A stretch of DNA of 64,000 nucleotides, taken from an uncultured Muribaculaceae bacterium. Its GTDB lineage: Bacteria; Bacteroidota; Bacteroidia; Bacteroidales; Muribaculaceae. The DNA lies in assembly GCA_910584365.1 (NCBI GenBank), contig CAJUAF010000005.1, positions 1 through 64,000 on the forward strand, given 5' to 3'. Below the pieces are notes generated by a model that made no database searches, was not told where the DNA came from, and saw nothing but the letters and a program-made list of their open reading frames with translations. The translations under genes and the position numbers were made by a program. This document shows, piece by piece, positions 6,430 to 15,692 of this stretch. The stretch's first letter is position 1; the number at the start of each line of letters is the position of its first letter.

Positions 6430-9021
6430 ATGATGAGAAAACAGTTTGTAGCCGCACTGCTTGCTATGACAGTGCTTGCCGCGTCGGCCGTGCCGGCGAA
6501 GCGTCAGACCCGGGTTGTGACCCAGCCGGACGGTACGACTGTCACCCTTACAATCCAGGGGGATGAATGGTTTCACAGTTATGTCACATCCGACGGCCTG
6601 GCTGTAGGAGTGACATCCGACGGCAGGGCCGTATATCGCACGGACTCCGGCCTTACCGATATCCTTGTCCATGAGGCTGCGGAACGTTCAGCCGGCGAAC
6701 TCCGTTTCCTGGCCTCTCCGGACCGGATGGTACGTTACGACGCCGTCCGCGAGGCCTCCCCGCGCCTGGCGGAAGCCAGGGCGACAGCTATGCTCCGCTC
6801 TCAGGCGAGAATTGTCAGGAAGGGACGGGCGGTCTCCGTGGAACAGGGAGAGTCGCAGGTCCCTCACAAGGGAGTGGCCAACGTGCCGATTATTCTCGTG
6901 CAGTACACCGACGTGCAGTTCCGCGACGGCCAGGACGCCAAAGAAACTTTCGAAGATTTCTTCCACGGAGAGGCCGGCAGTGCGCGGAAATATTTTCAGG
7001 ACGCATCCCTGGGACAGTATGATCCACAGTTCCATATCTTCGGGCCATATACTCTTCCCAACAAACGCGCATATTACGGCGGAAACGGGTGGAGCGGTGA
7101 TGATGTGAACGTCCGCCAGATGGTATCAGATGCCATAGATGCGGCCGATTCCGAAGCCGACTTCTCGATATTCGACAATGACGGCGACGGGCTGTGCGAT
7201 GTCGTAATCGTGCTGTATGCCGGCGTCGGGGAAGCATCCGCCTCCGATGTGAGCGAAGCGGTCTGGCCCTGCCAGTGGCAACTTTCATCTCCCAAACGGT
7301 GCGACGGGGTCCGGCTCAGCAAATTCGCTGTCTTCAACGAACTTAACGGGAGTCACCGCACGCAGATTGACGGCGTCGGCACATTTTGTCATGAATTTTC
7401 CCATTGTCTTGGACTTCCTGATTTCTATGATACGAAATACAGCGGCCACTTCGGCATGAGTTCCTGGTCGCTGATGGACTACGGGTCATACAACAACGAC
7501 GGCTACACTCCCATAGGCTACTCCGCATACGAGAAAGCGTTTATGGGGTGGCTGGACCTTACCGAAGGACAACGTGCCACGGCCTATACCCTCCCGGTGC
7601 TGAACGACCCCGCCACGTCCGGGAAAACAGCCGTTGTCGTCCCCAACTCCCGCGACAACAACGAGTACTTCATTTTCGAGAACCGCGGCCGCCAGGGATG
7701 GGATGCCTATATTGAGGATGAGGGTATGATGATTACCCACGTCACTTACAGCGCATCTGCCTGGGACAGCAATGTGGTCAACAACTATTCCCTTCAGAGA
7801 ATGACGATTGTCCCGGCTGACAACAGCCTTTCCGATTATAATCTCGACAGCGATTTATGGCCCAAAACCTTTGCGACTGAGTTCACCGACGAATCCGTGC
7901 CCGCCGCCAGGGTCAATACCGGCAGCTTCCTGTCGCGTCCGGTGACGGAAATCACCCGCGACCCATCCACCGGCGCCGTCTCTTTCTGGCTGGATAAACC
8001 CGAGAAACCGACCGTCGAAACTCCCGTGGCTCCCGTGGCGTCAGCCGGCGATGAACCCGGAAGTTTCGTTGCCGCCTGGGCTCCCGTCGAGACCGACGGA
8101 ATAGACATCACCTATACCCTGCAGGTCTGGCCGAAGAATATGGCCGTTCCCCTGCCGTCACTCTGGCAGGATTTTACGGCCGACAACGGTCTGACATGGA
8201 AAAGTTCCGGCGCCGTCATGAAACGCTCCATGGGAATCGTCCTGGGAAGTGCGACCCAGGAGGGGGCCGTGACCTCCGCTGATGTAGTCTATGCCGACAA
8301 CGGGGATATCACTGTCGCTGCCCGCGCCGTGCGCTACGGTACGGACGCCGACATCGTCAGCCTCGTCTTCACTGTCCTTGATGAAAGCGGCAAGGAGGTA
8401 GCCCAGACCGAATGCGACGTCGACCGCAACAAAGGCTACCGTTCCTGTCTGTTCTCCGGGCTGGCCTCCGGGAAGGCCTATAAGGTAAGAATCGGCAACC
8501 GCGGCCAGAAAATGAGGGTCACCGTCGAGAACGCCCTGGTCTTCACCGGCGATTACGCCCAGGCTGAGGATTCTTTCTATGATGCGGCGTTGGACAAGGC
8601 CCGCGAAGAATCGTCGTCGGCAGCCGCCCGCTCTCCCGAAGTCTCCGTCAGCGGCGAGCGGATCACAGTCGCCGGCATCCCCGAAACTTCCTTTACGGTC
8701 ACCGGTCTTACTCCGGGTGAAACATACGTTTACCGGGTAAAGGCAGTGCCGGTCCATACGGAAGACGCCTTTGAAAGCTACTGGAGCGCGAATTCCGAAG
8801 TAGATCTTTCTACGCTCGGCATCCCGGCCACCGGCGCCGACGCCTCGGCGGCGTCTTTCCTGCTCTCCGGCGGCGAACTGATTGCGCGTCCCGGCGCGCG
8901 CCTTTACAGCGTGTCCGGCGCAGAAATTCCTGCGGTAGCCGACGGACGTTTCAGGCCGGCTCCGGGAGCCTACATCGTTGTCGCTCCGGGACTGCGGCCT
9001 GCCAAGGTCATCATACGCTGA
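6430..9021 (+). CDS. Secreted M6-family metalloprotease with C-terminal sandwich domains
   Basis: This 863-aa exported protease begins with a signal peptide (MMRKQFVAALLAMTVLAASA). The zinc-binding motif of peptidase family M6 (immune inhibitor A type) is CHEFSHCLGLPD, with His321, Glu322 and His325. Upstream is a calcium-like loop (FDNDGDGLCD) and downstream FGMSSWSLMDYG, both typical of M6. From about residue 525 there are fibronectin-type and jelly-roll-like segments, and the last ~40 residues form a tail (LYSVSGAEI ... GAYIVV ... AKVIIR) shared with other secreted proteins in this window. The start at 6430 is chosen because the -7 box at 6394-6401 lies downstream of the longer TTG start. 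It probably degrades host or dietary protein outside the cell. Confidence 0.88.
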   Translation: MMRKQFVAALLAMTVLAASAVPAKRQTRVVTQPDGTTVTLTIQGDEWFHSYVTSDGLAVGVTSDGRAVYRTDSGLTDILVHEAAERSAGELRFLASPDRMVRYDAVREASPRLAEARATAMLRSQARIVRKGRAVSVEQGESQVPHKGVANVPIILVQYTDVQFRDGQDAKETFEDFFHGEAGSARKYFQDASLGQYDPQFHIFGPYTLPNKRAYYGGNGWSGDDVNVRQMVSDAIDAADSEADFSIFDNDGDGLCDVVIVLYAGVGEASASDVSEAVWPCQWQLSSPKRCDGVRLSKFAVFNELNGSHRTQIDGVGTFCHEFSHCLGLPDFYDTKYSGHFGMSSWSLMDYGSYNNDGYTPIGYSAYEKAFMGWLDLTEGQRATAYTLPVLNDPATSGKTAVVVPNSRDNNEYFIFENRGRQGWDAYIEDEGMMITHVTYSASAWDSNVVNNYSLQRMTIVPADNSLSDYNLDSDLWPKTFATEFTDESVPAARVNTGSFLSRPVTEITRDPSTGAVSFWLDKPEKPTVETPVAPVASAGDEPGSFVAAWAPVETDGIDITYTLQVWPKNMAVPLPSLWQDFTADNGLTWKSSGAVMKRSMGIVLGSATQEGAVTSADVVYADNGDITVAARAVRYGTDADIVSLVFTVLDESGKEVAQTECDVDRNKGYRSCLFSGLASGKAYKVRIGNRGQKMRVTVENALVFTGDYAQAEDSFYDAALDKAREESSSAAARSPEVSVSGERITVAGIPETSFTVTGLTPGETYVYRVKAVPVHTEDAFESYWSANSEVDLSTLGIPATGADASAASFLLSGGELIARPGARLYSVSGAEIPAVADGRFRPAPGAYIVVAPGLRPAKVIIR

Positions 9022-9045
9022 CAATACAATTATAATATAAAGTTG

Positions 9046-9090
9046 GGCGGTGCGTCAGATGACGCACCGCCTTGCTTTTCGCCCGGATGG
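9046..9090. terminator. Terminator with the shared palindrome tail (related site G)
   Basis: Perfect 11-bp stem GGCGGTGCGTC / GACGCACCGCC (9046-9056, 9061-9071), then TTGCTTTTCGCCCGGATGG. The tail matches the flanks of the dispersed palindrome, but the stem interior differs from that family. Confidence 0.8.
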
Positions 9091-9564
9091 AAAGAGCGGC
9101 GCGCCACGCCGCGGCGAATATTGAAATATTTTTTGTGAAAAATTTTATGTATATAACTTAATATACCGGGGAATTATGCGCATTTGAGTTAAATTTATTA
9201 AAAGGATATTTATTAACGATAAACGATATAAGGCTCTGAGAAATAATCAGTTGCCATTACGGAGACAGAATGCCGGCGCTTATATGAAATTACATATGAT
9301 AAGGGAAAGGATGCATAAACGATGAATATTTTATTCATGAGACGTTTTTGAAATAGTTCGCAAATATTTGCACGTATTAAATTAAAGTTATAAATTTGCG
9401 ACATGAAACAGGGGCTGGAAAAGTCCGGTCCATTGATTTTTATTTTATAACGCCTTAGTGCAATCAGGATAATCGCGGAGTTAACGGATTCGCCCGCGTA
9501 TCATTTATCCGATATTATTCACCAGAATCCAATAGGTCACTCTATAAGCAAATCATTATCTCTC
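9091..9564. other. AT-rich intergenic region upstream of paralog 1
   Basis: About 470 bp without a convincing gene. It holds a full promoter at 9367-9398 followed by a leader of some 160 nt with a 15-codon open frame (ATG 9403). The in-frame sequence before ATG 9565 (residues ISKSLSL) continues the signal-peptide similarity to paralog 3, so the coding sequence probably once began near 9544. Confidence 0.5.
9367..9398 (+). promoter_or_regulatory. Promoter of paralog 1
   Basis: -33 TTTG (9367-9370), 20-nt spacer, -7 TAAATTTG (9391-9398). Confidence 0.6.
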
Positions 9565-12500
9565 ATGCTCTCGGCCGCGTTACTGGCAGGCTCCGTAGCC
9601 TCGGCCACGCCATTGGCACACAAAGTCACGGCAGCCAGAGAGGGCAGACAAACGGCCGCTGAAAAGGTAAGCCCCACCACTCTCAAAGGTCCCCGGATGC
9701 TTACCAAAGCGCTCTCGTCATCCCGTATGAAAGGACTCCGCGCCGATGAATCTGGCACGATTCTTCCGAACAGACGTGCCGTCAAATCCGCTACCGCAGC
9801 TTCTTCCCGTTCCGTAGCCTCCAACATCAATCTCCGTGCGGTGATGACTTTCTCGGCGGACTGGTCCGAAGATGCACCTGCTTACGGTATGTATACAGTG
9901 CCGGCTTCCGAGGGGAGCCAATTCGACCTTGTAGCTCCGTTGGAGACAGGTTATCAGTATGGCCCCGTGGATATGGGGGACGGCACGTTCTGGGGCGTAG
10001 ACTATATCTCTTTCTGGGGAATGACGTTTGTAACCGTCTCCCAGCTCGAGACGGACAACTGGACCGTCACAGGTTCCCAGGAGGGACAGATGACTATTGT
10101 TGCCTTTGATACGGCTCTTGACCCGACATCCGGGGATGTGTATGGCTGTTTTTATAATGAGGACGGTTCCGGTGTGATATGGGGTAAAGCTGATTATCCC
10201 TCCGGTACTTCTGTGGTTCTGGGTTCGCTTGCAGAACCGCTTTTCGGCGTTGGCGCTGCCGCTGACGGACAATATTACGGATTGGGGCAGTCCGGTAAAC
10301 TTTATAAAATCAACAAAGCTAACGGCGCATTGACGGAAATAGGGGATACCGGTGTTACGACCCAATACCTGACTTCCGGCTGCGTCAACGACGCCAACAG
10401 CACTTTCCTTTTCGCCGTCAGCACCGATAACGGCGGCTGGCTCTATGAAATAGACCTGGCCACCGCCGAACCGACGTTGCTGACCGAGTTTGCCGGCGGT
10501 GAAGAAATCGCCGGTCTGTATATAGCCAAACCCGCTGCTGCCGACAAGGCGCCCGCCGCACCCGAACTGACGGCTGCCTGCGACGGCGGTTCGATGGATG
10601 TCAAGCTGACCCTGACGATGCCCTCTACCCTTTTCGACGGCACTCCCGCCTCCGGTCAGACTTTCAACTACTCCATCAAGGCTGGAGACAAGGAAGTGGC
10701 CACCGGTTTCGCAGAAGCCGGCAAGACTGTCGTACGCACAGTGACCATGACCGAGGGCGGCATGACTCAGTTCATAGCCACCGCTTCCAACGGAGACGGC
10801 GTATCGCCTAAGGCCAAAGCTTCCTGCTATGTAGGAAAAGGCGCTCCCGCAGCTCCCGCCGATGTCAATCTGGCATGGGCCAACGGAACCGCAACCCTGA
10901 GCTGGAGCGCAGTGACCGCTTCTTCCGACGGCGGTTACCTCGATCCCTCCGCAGTCACCTATACCGTGCTGTCGGCTGACGGAGAGGCTCTCGCATCCGG
11001 CCTTACATCCACCAGCTGGACCACGCCGGTTGCCGAACCCGCCGATACCTACAAGGCCATTTCCTATGCCGTCAAGTCCGAATATGCCGGAAAACAGTCC
11101 GCGGCCGTAGCTTCCAATGTAATCGGCCTGGGTGCTTACAGCACGCCGATGACCATGGCGCTGGACGGCGATGATGTCGCCGATAAATTCGCCCAACATA
11201 TCGTGTTCGACGCCAACGACAACGGCAAGACCTGGGTTCTTTACTCCGGAAAGGTATGTTACCGCTATCATTCCAGCGATCCGGCCGACGACTGGCTCTT
11301 CAGCCCGGCTGTAAATCTTGAAGCAGGGAAGATTTATACGTTCAAGACTACTGTATATGCGTCCTCCTATACCGAACGTCTGGAGGTGAAAGCCGGTATG
11401 GGTACAGCCCCCGCCGACATGACCACAGAGATCATCGCTCCGACCGAAATTACCGGAAGTTCTTCCGAACCTAAAGTACTCACCGCCCTGATCAAACCCA
11501 CAGCCTCCGGCCGTTACAATGTCGGATTCCACGCCATGTCCGACCCCGACATGAACTCCCTGACTCTTGTCAGCTATGAGATCGGCGCCGCAATGGATGC
11601 CGCCGCTCCCGACGTCTGCTCCAACATCCTCATCACGCCCGATGCTTCCGGCGCTCTCAAGGCCGCAGTGCAGTTCACCGCTCCCAAAACCGACCTGTCG
11701 GGCAACGCCCTCTCCGGAAATGTGTCCGTAAAAGTTCTCCGCGGCGAAACTGAAATCAAGACCTTCTCCGGCAAGTCCGGCATGAGCTACAGCTTCTCCG
11801 ACGAAGTACCCCTGGCGGATACCTATACCTACACGTTCATCGCCTCCAACCAGGCCGGTGACGCCGGTATGCCCGTTTCCGCTTCGGCTTTCATCGGACC
11901 CAAGACTCCCGCTTCCGTATCTTCCGCCGAACTCAGACTTACAGGAGAGAACACCCTTGAACTTACCTGGGAACCCGTCACCACAGACGTCGACGGCAAT
12001 CCTCTCCCCGCCGGAAATGTAGTGAAATACAATGTATATTCCGTAGTACGCACTTCTTCCGGTCTCGCCCTTGACGAGAAACTGACCGCCGAGCCGGTCG
12101 AAGGCACCACCTTCACCTGCACCGCCGACCTTCCCGAGGAACAGGATTTCTACTACCTGGCAATCCAGTCTGTCAACGGCACTGTCCCCGGCGGAGCTTT
12201 CGCCGCAAGCACTATCGTGGGCACTCCCTATGATATGCCCGTGGTCTACACCGATGAGGCATCCCTTGACAGCTACTTCCTCTATTACGGAGGCACCACC
12301 TCCCAGCGCGGTCAGCTGTCGCTTGCCGGAGAAGACAAGTTAGGTATTCCCGCTGCTGACGGCGATGACTGCTACTTCCTCATCTCCCACACCAATGCCC
12401 AGGCCGCTCTCGGAACAATGACCTACATTTCTACCGGTAAGGTCCTCATCTCCGGCGATTATCCTGTACTGAGTTTCTGGGAGTACAATGTTACGGCCGC

Positions 12501-14064
12501 CAGCCAGAACGAGACTGTAGTTTCTGTCATCTGTGACGACCAGGAAACCGTCCTGACCTCCTATGTCAGCGGCACCCTTCCCGTCGAAGGGGGCTGGAAC
12601 AAGGTGAAAGTCGACCTGTCGGCATACAAGGGTAAGGTTGTGATGCTCCAGATCGGTTCTGTCCTCCGTTCCCACCTATATAATATGTTCGACTGCATCG
12701 AGGTCAAGAACAATCTCGCCCATGATCTGAGCGCCTCTATTTCCGCTCCTGCCGAGGTCGCCACTGACGAGGCTTTTGAAGTTACCGTCAATGTCACCAA
12801 CGAAGGTGCCCTTGAAAACGCTGCTGCCAGCGTTGATCTTCTCCGCGACGGCGAGGTTGTCGAGACCAAGACTGTCGGCCCCATTGCCCCGAATTCCACG
12901 CTGAGCCTCGCCTTCTCCCAGACCCTCAGCAAACCGGCCGCTTCCGCAGACTTCTCCGCTGTTGTCAATTATGCCGCCGACGAGGATACGGACAACAACA
13001 CTTCCGCCGTTGTCACCGTGACCCGCAAGACTTCCTCCCTGCCCGAAGTCACCGGCCTGGCTGCAAGCCGCGGTGAGGATGGGGTTGCCCTGACCTGGGA
13101 CGCCATCGACGGGGAGCATCTTCCCGTTGACGCCCAGACCTCCGATTTCGAGAACGCCACTTCCTGGAACCACGAGGTAGAGGGATGGATGTTCATTGAC
13201 GTGGATGGAGAGAAAGTCGGAGGATTCCAGGGATGGGATATTCCCGGTATTACCCCCGGCACGACCACGGCTTCGTTCTTCGTATTCGACGGCTCGATGG
13301 AAGGGTTGAGCGATAACTACAAGGCGCACAGCGGTTCCAAGTATCTGGCGGCTCTCTTCCGTTATGATGACGGTCAGACCAATGACTGGGCTATCTCGCC
13401 CGAGCTTTCCGGCGACGCCCAGACCGTTTCCTTCTGGACAAAGAGCTTTTCTGCCGACTACCCCGAGACAGTAGAGATTCTCTATTCGACTACCGACACC
13501 GACATCGAAAGTTTCGTCGTTGCTTCCGAGGCTAAGGAAGTCCCCGCCGCGTGGACCGAGTTCTCCGCCAAACTTCCCGCCGGAGCCAAGTACTTCGCTA
13601 TCCGCTCCTGCGCTACCGGTTCCTTCATGCTTATGGTCGATGACGTAACCTATGCTCCCGCAGGAGGAGTCTCCTCGCTCGAACTTACCGGTTACAATGT
13701 CTACCGTGACGGCGTCAAGATCAATGACGCGCCCCTGACGACCAACTCCTTTGTCGACACTGAAGCCGGCGATGGCGCCCACACCTACCACGTGGCTGCT
13801 GTCTACAACCGTGGCGAGTCCGAATTCTCGGCTCCCGCGACAGTTGAGGAATCCGGCATCGCTGCTGTCCTCTCCGCCGGAGTGACTGTGGCTGTCGAAG
13901 GTTCCGAGATTGTAGTCACCGGTGCTGCCGACAAGGCCGTCAGCATTGCCGCTGTCGACGGTAAGGTGGTTTACTCCGCCGCCGGAGATGCCCGCGTGCC
14001 TGTCGCCTGCGGTATCTATCTGGTTACCGTTGACGGTAAGACTGTCAAGCTGATCGTAAAGTAA
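9565..14064 (+). CDS. Tandem paralog 1: large secreted choice-of-anchor J / fibronectin protein, start codon apparently lost
   Basis: A 1,499-residue frame. An N-terminal propeller-like part has repeats such as DPTSGDVYGCFYNEDG. Next come alternating fibronectin-like units and a first choice-of-anchor J/cleaved-adhesin-like domain (DDWLFSPAVNLEAG, about 575), a CARDB-like unit (about 1053), a second anchor J domain (DFENATSWN about 1193; NDWAISPELSG about 1272), a fibronectin unit (GYNVYRDGVKIND about 1375) and a tail ending GIYLVTVDGKTVKLIVK. The first ATG (9565) lies inside the signal peptide and leaves no basic n-region. Codons before it align with the start of paralog 3, with ATA (9544-9546) where that gene has ATG. 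Role unknown; probably surface adhesion or glycan/protein binding. Confidence 0.8.
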   Translation: MLSAALLAGSVASATPLAHKVTAAREGRQTAAEKVSPTTLKGPRMLTKALSSSRMKGLRADESGTILPNRRAVKSATAASSRSVASNINLRAVMTFSADWSEDAPAYGMYTVPASEGSQFDLVAPLETGYQYGPVDMGDGTFWGVDYISFWGMTFVTVSQLETDNWTVTGSQEGQMTIVAFDTALDPTSGDVYGCFYNEDGSGVIWGKADYPSGTSVVLGSLAEPLFGVGAAADGQYYGLGQSGKLYKINKANGALTEIGDTGVTTQYLTSGCVNDANSTFLFAVSTDNGGWLYEIDLATAEPTLLTEFAGGEEIAGLYIAKPAAADKAPAAPELTAACDGGSMDVKLTLTMPSTLFDGTPASGQTFNYSIKAGDKEVATGFAEAGKTVVRTVTMTEGGMTQFIATASNGDGVSPKAKASCYVGKGAPAAPADVNLAWANGTATLSWSAVTASSDGGYLDPSAVTYTVLSADGEALASGLTSTSWTTPVAEPADTYKAISYAVKSEYAGKQSAAVASNVIGLGAYSTPMTMALDGDDVADKFAQHIVFDANDNGKTWVLYSGKVCYRYHSSDPADDWLFSPAVNLEAGKIYTFKTTVYASSYTERLEVKAGMGTAPADMTTEIIAPTEITGSSSEPKVLTALIKPTASGRYNVGFHAMSDPDMNSLTLVSYEIGAAMDAAAPDVCSNILITPDASGALKAAVQFTAPKTDLSGNALSGNVSVKVLRGETEIKTFSGKSGMSYSFSDEVPLADTYTYTFIASNQAGDAGMPVSASAFIGPKTPASVSSAELRLTGENTLELTWEPVTTDVDGNPLPAGNVVKYNVYSVVRTSSGLALDEKLTAEPVEGTTFTCTADLPEEQDFYYLAIQSVNGTVPGGAFAASTIVGTPYDMPVVYTDEASLDSYFLYYGGTTSQRGQLSLAGEDKLGIPAADGDDCYFLISHTNAQAALGTMTYISTGKVLISGDYPVLSFWEYNVTAASQNETVVSVICDDQETVLTSYVSGTLPVEGGWNKVKVDLSAYKGKVVMLQIGSVLRSHLYNMFDCIEVKNNLAHDLSASISAPAEVATDEAFEVTVNVTNEGALENAAASVDLLRDGEVVETKTVGPIAPNSTLSLAFSQTLSKPAASADFSAVVNYAADEDTDNNTSAVVTVTRKTSSLPEVTGLAASRGEDGVALTWDAIDGEHLPVDAQTSDFENATSWNHEVEGWMFIDVDGEKVGGFQGWDIPGITPGTTTASFFVFDGSMEGLSDNYKAHSGSKYLAALFRYDDGQTNDWAISPELSGDAQTVSFWTKSFSADYPETVEILYSTTDTDIESFVVASEAKEVPAAWTEFSAKLPAGAKYFAIRSCATGSFMLMVDDVTYAPAGGVSSLELTGYNVYRDGVKINDAPLTTNSFVDTEAGDGAHTYHVAAVYNRGESEFSAPATVEESGIAAVLSAGVTVAVEGSEIVVTGAADKAVSIAAVDGKVVYSAAGDARVPVACGIYLVTVDGKTVKLIVK

Positions 14065-14093
14065 CACATATCCCTTAGATTCCCTTTAAACGG

Positions 14094-14128
14094 GCGGTGT
14101 GTCAAAATTCAGAATTTTGACACACCGC
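14094..14128. repeat. Dispersed palindrome copy B (terminator of paralog 1)
   Basis: A 35-bp palindrome beginning GCGGTGTGTCAAAATTC and ending TTGACACACCGC, followed by CTTGCTTTTTCCGG. It lies 30 bp after the stop of paralog 1. Confidence 0.85.
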
Positions 14129-14160
14129 CTTGCTTTTTCCGGAAATTTTTGTTAATTTTG
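14129..14160 (+). promoter_or_regulatory. Promoter abutting palindrome copy B
   Basis: CTTG (14129-14132) as -33, 20-nt spacer, -7 TAATTTTG (14153-14160). The -33 lies in the tail of the repeat, so the element may contribute to the promoter of the next gene. Confidence 0.5.
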
Positions 14161-14281
14161 TGAAACTGTAGGTTGTGAATATCTCTTATTGATGCCTGTT
14201 CCCGACGAGTGTTTAATAAGGTGGATTCCGGACGGTCCGGATAATCCATCCAGTTGTGTCATATCTTTTATTATCAGATTT

Positions 14282-14974
14282 ATGTTTATGGAATTTGAAA
14301 ATTGGTTGCTGCTCGGGATAGCAGGCGTCGTGGTCATCATCGTACCGGGGATCGCTTTCGCTTTTATGATTATCGATGAATTGAGGAAGGGGCAGCGGAT
14401 TGACGCCGAGCATATCCGGCTGCTCACAGAGGATGCCGACAGACTCCGGAAGGAAAACGGCGTCTGCGAAGGGAGGATCCAGGAGCTTACGCGGACCCTC
14501 AGCGAGCGGAAGAATCTGCTGACCTATTCCTTTGACGACAGAATCCGCCTGGAAGGACTGCTGATGAACCTCCGGATGATGTTCGAGCCTTTCAACCGCC
14601 TGATCGAGGAATATTGCGTGATGAAGTCCACCGACAGGCGGATTCCACGGAAAATTTCCGCGATGTTCGAAGACAAGATAAACGCTCTCCGGAAGGAGGA
14701 CTATATGGCATCGTTGCAGATGTTCGCCGACGTTCTGCTCGGCGGCGTCCTCAGCGACTGCGCCTGCAATATCACCTCGCTCCGGGATGTCGATCTTCAG
14801 TTGCTGTCCATGAGAATCCTCGGGATGTCGCCCAGGATTATCTGCATTATCCTCTATCTTTCCGAGGTCACCTACTACGCGCGGATTTCCCGGATTGTCG
14901 AAAAACTGCTGGCATCGGACCTCCCCGAGCGCCAGACCCTGGCGAAAATGTGCGAAAATGACCTTACACTGTAA
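14282..14974 (+). CDS. Membrane-anchored coiled-coil protein with C-terminal HTH-like segment
   Basis: I do not recognise a named family. From ATG 14282 the 230-aa product has one N-terminal membrane helix (WLLLGIAGVVVIIVPGIAFAF), a charged coiled-coil region (about residues 35-80) and a helical region. Its end (SLRDVDLQLLSMRILGMSP, then IILYLSEVTYYARISRI) resembles the C-terminal helices of Bacteroidetes tetratricopeptide regulators, where the LGxSxxxI...L pattern forms an HTH-like fold. No TPR repeats are present, so it could be a cut-down sensor/regulator. Longer starts (14189) are possible, but only the later Met gives a clean membrane anchor. It lies alone between two paralogs of a secreted family. 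Confidence 0.6.
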   Translation: MFMEFENWLLLGIAGVVVIIVPGIAFAFMIIDELRKGQRIDAEHIRLLTEDADRLRKENGVCEGRIQELTRTLSERKNLLTYSFDDRIRLEGLLMNLRMMFEPFNRLIEEYCVMKSTDRRIPRKISAMFEDKINALRKEDYMASLQMFADVLLGGVLSDCACNITSLRDVDLQLLSMRILGMSPRIICIILYLSEVTYYARISRIVEKLLASDLPERQTLAKMCENDLTL

Positions 14975-15373
14975 AAATTTTTTATACATTTTCAAAAATG
15001 GCCCCTTGATTATCAGGCAGTTAATTTTTGAAAACCTTACATCGGCAGTTTTCGGGCCTAAAACACCCTTTTGTAATCCATGGATAATCAGCAGGTTAGG
15101 CCTATGTAAGGTGTTTTTCGGTTTTGTCGAATAGATTTTTCGGCCGTTTTTGCTGCGGAACCGGAAAATTTGCATAAGTTTGCAGCGAGGACAAGCAACA
15201 ATCAAAGAGTTTTTGCAACAGACATACTTGCCAAAGACACGTTCTTCACAGATGCGAAATTCAATGTTTCATTGCTTATTTTGGCAGAATATACAAATGT
15301 TCGGACACACAAATCATATAGATAGAATCTTCATATAACTTAATTAACTCACATCTCATTGTCATTGGTCTAT

Positions 15374-15418
15374 AGGGCACCGCTTCCTTTCCTTGTGGAA
15401 GCGGCGCCCTGCTTTTTT
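15374..15418 (+). terminator. Intrinsic terminator
   Basis: Stem AGGGCACCGCTTCC (15374-15387) with GGAAGCGGCGCCCT (15397-15410), then GCTTTTTT. No substantial gene ends just before it, so it may end a short non-coding transcript. Confidence 0.75.
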
Positions 15419-15492
15419 CGGGATGCGCCGTAAATTTCGGGATTGACAGCATAAAAGTTGCCGAAAGTTGTGCAGATATAGGAAAAATGTTG

Positions 15493-15500
15493 TATTTTTG
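15493..15500 (+). promoter_or_regulatory. -7 box of paralog 2
   Basis: TATTTTTG fits TAnnTTTG. The only -33 candidate is GTTG at 15467-15470 with a 22-nt spacer, so the promoter looks weak. Confidence 0.4.
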
Positions 15501-15572
15501 CAAAAATCAGCGGCAATGTGGCTGACCGACCTTAATCTGAATATTATTTCGACTCAATATTATCCGTTTCTT

Positions 15573-15692
15573 ATGAAAAAGATTTCTACTCTTGTGTTGA
15601 CGGTTATGCTGGCTGTCGGCTCCATGCTGTCTGTGACAGGTGCGCCGCTGAGCCGCAGGGCTGTCAGCAATCCTATCGCGTCGTCGGCGTGA
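15573..15692 (+). pseudogene. Signal-peptide leader of paralog 2, ended by an in-frame TGA
   Basis: ATG 15573 opens a perfect signal peptide (MKKISTLVLTVMLAVGSM...VTGAPLS) that runs 39 residues to TGA at 15690-15692. The reading frame then continues without a shift into the 1,474-codon body at 15693. Leader and body therefore look like one gene split by a single nonsense codon. Genes in this window use TGA as a normal stop (the Fur gene, for example), so recoding is unlikely. Confidence 0.75.

Larger units (their letters stand above)
14975..15572. other. Gene-poor spacer with terminators and a possible small RNA
   Basis: Nearly 600 bp without a convincing gene. CCTTACAT (about 15036) pairs with ATGTAAGG (about 15104), and AAAACACCCTT with AAGGTGTTTTT, as a long-loop terminator after the coiled-coil gene. 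A weak promoter (TTTG 15149-15152, 22-nt spacer, TAAGTTTG 15175-15182) and a strong terminator (15374-15418) bracket roughly 190-230 nt that code for at most a 28-residue peptide (ATG 15252). Confidence 0.35.

Noticed and set aside
9213..9404. A 63-codon minus-strand frame in the spacer before paralog 1
   Set aside because: It crosses the promoter at 9367-9398, is AT-driven and shows no similarity.
9718..11532. A 604-codon antisense frame over paralog 1
   Set aside because: Low-complexity Gly/Ser/Val shadow with no motif or promoter. The plus frame has clear domains.
15690..15692. TGA in paralog 2 as a recoded (selenocysteine or Trp) codon
   Set aside because: TGA ends several normal genes here (the Fur and DUF3791 genes, for example). 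No SECIS-like hairpin is evident, and the position lies in a poorly conserved linker.
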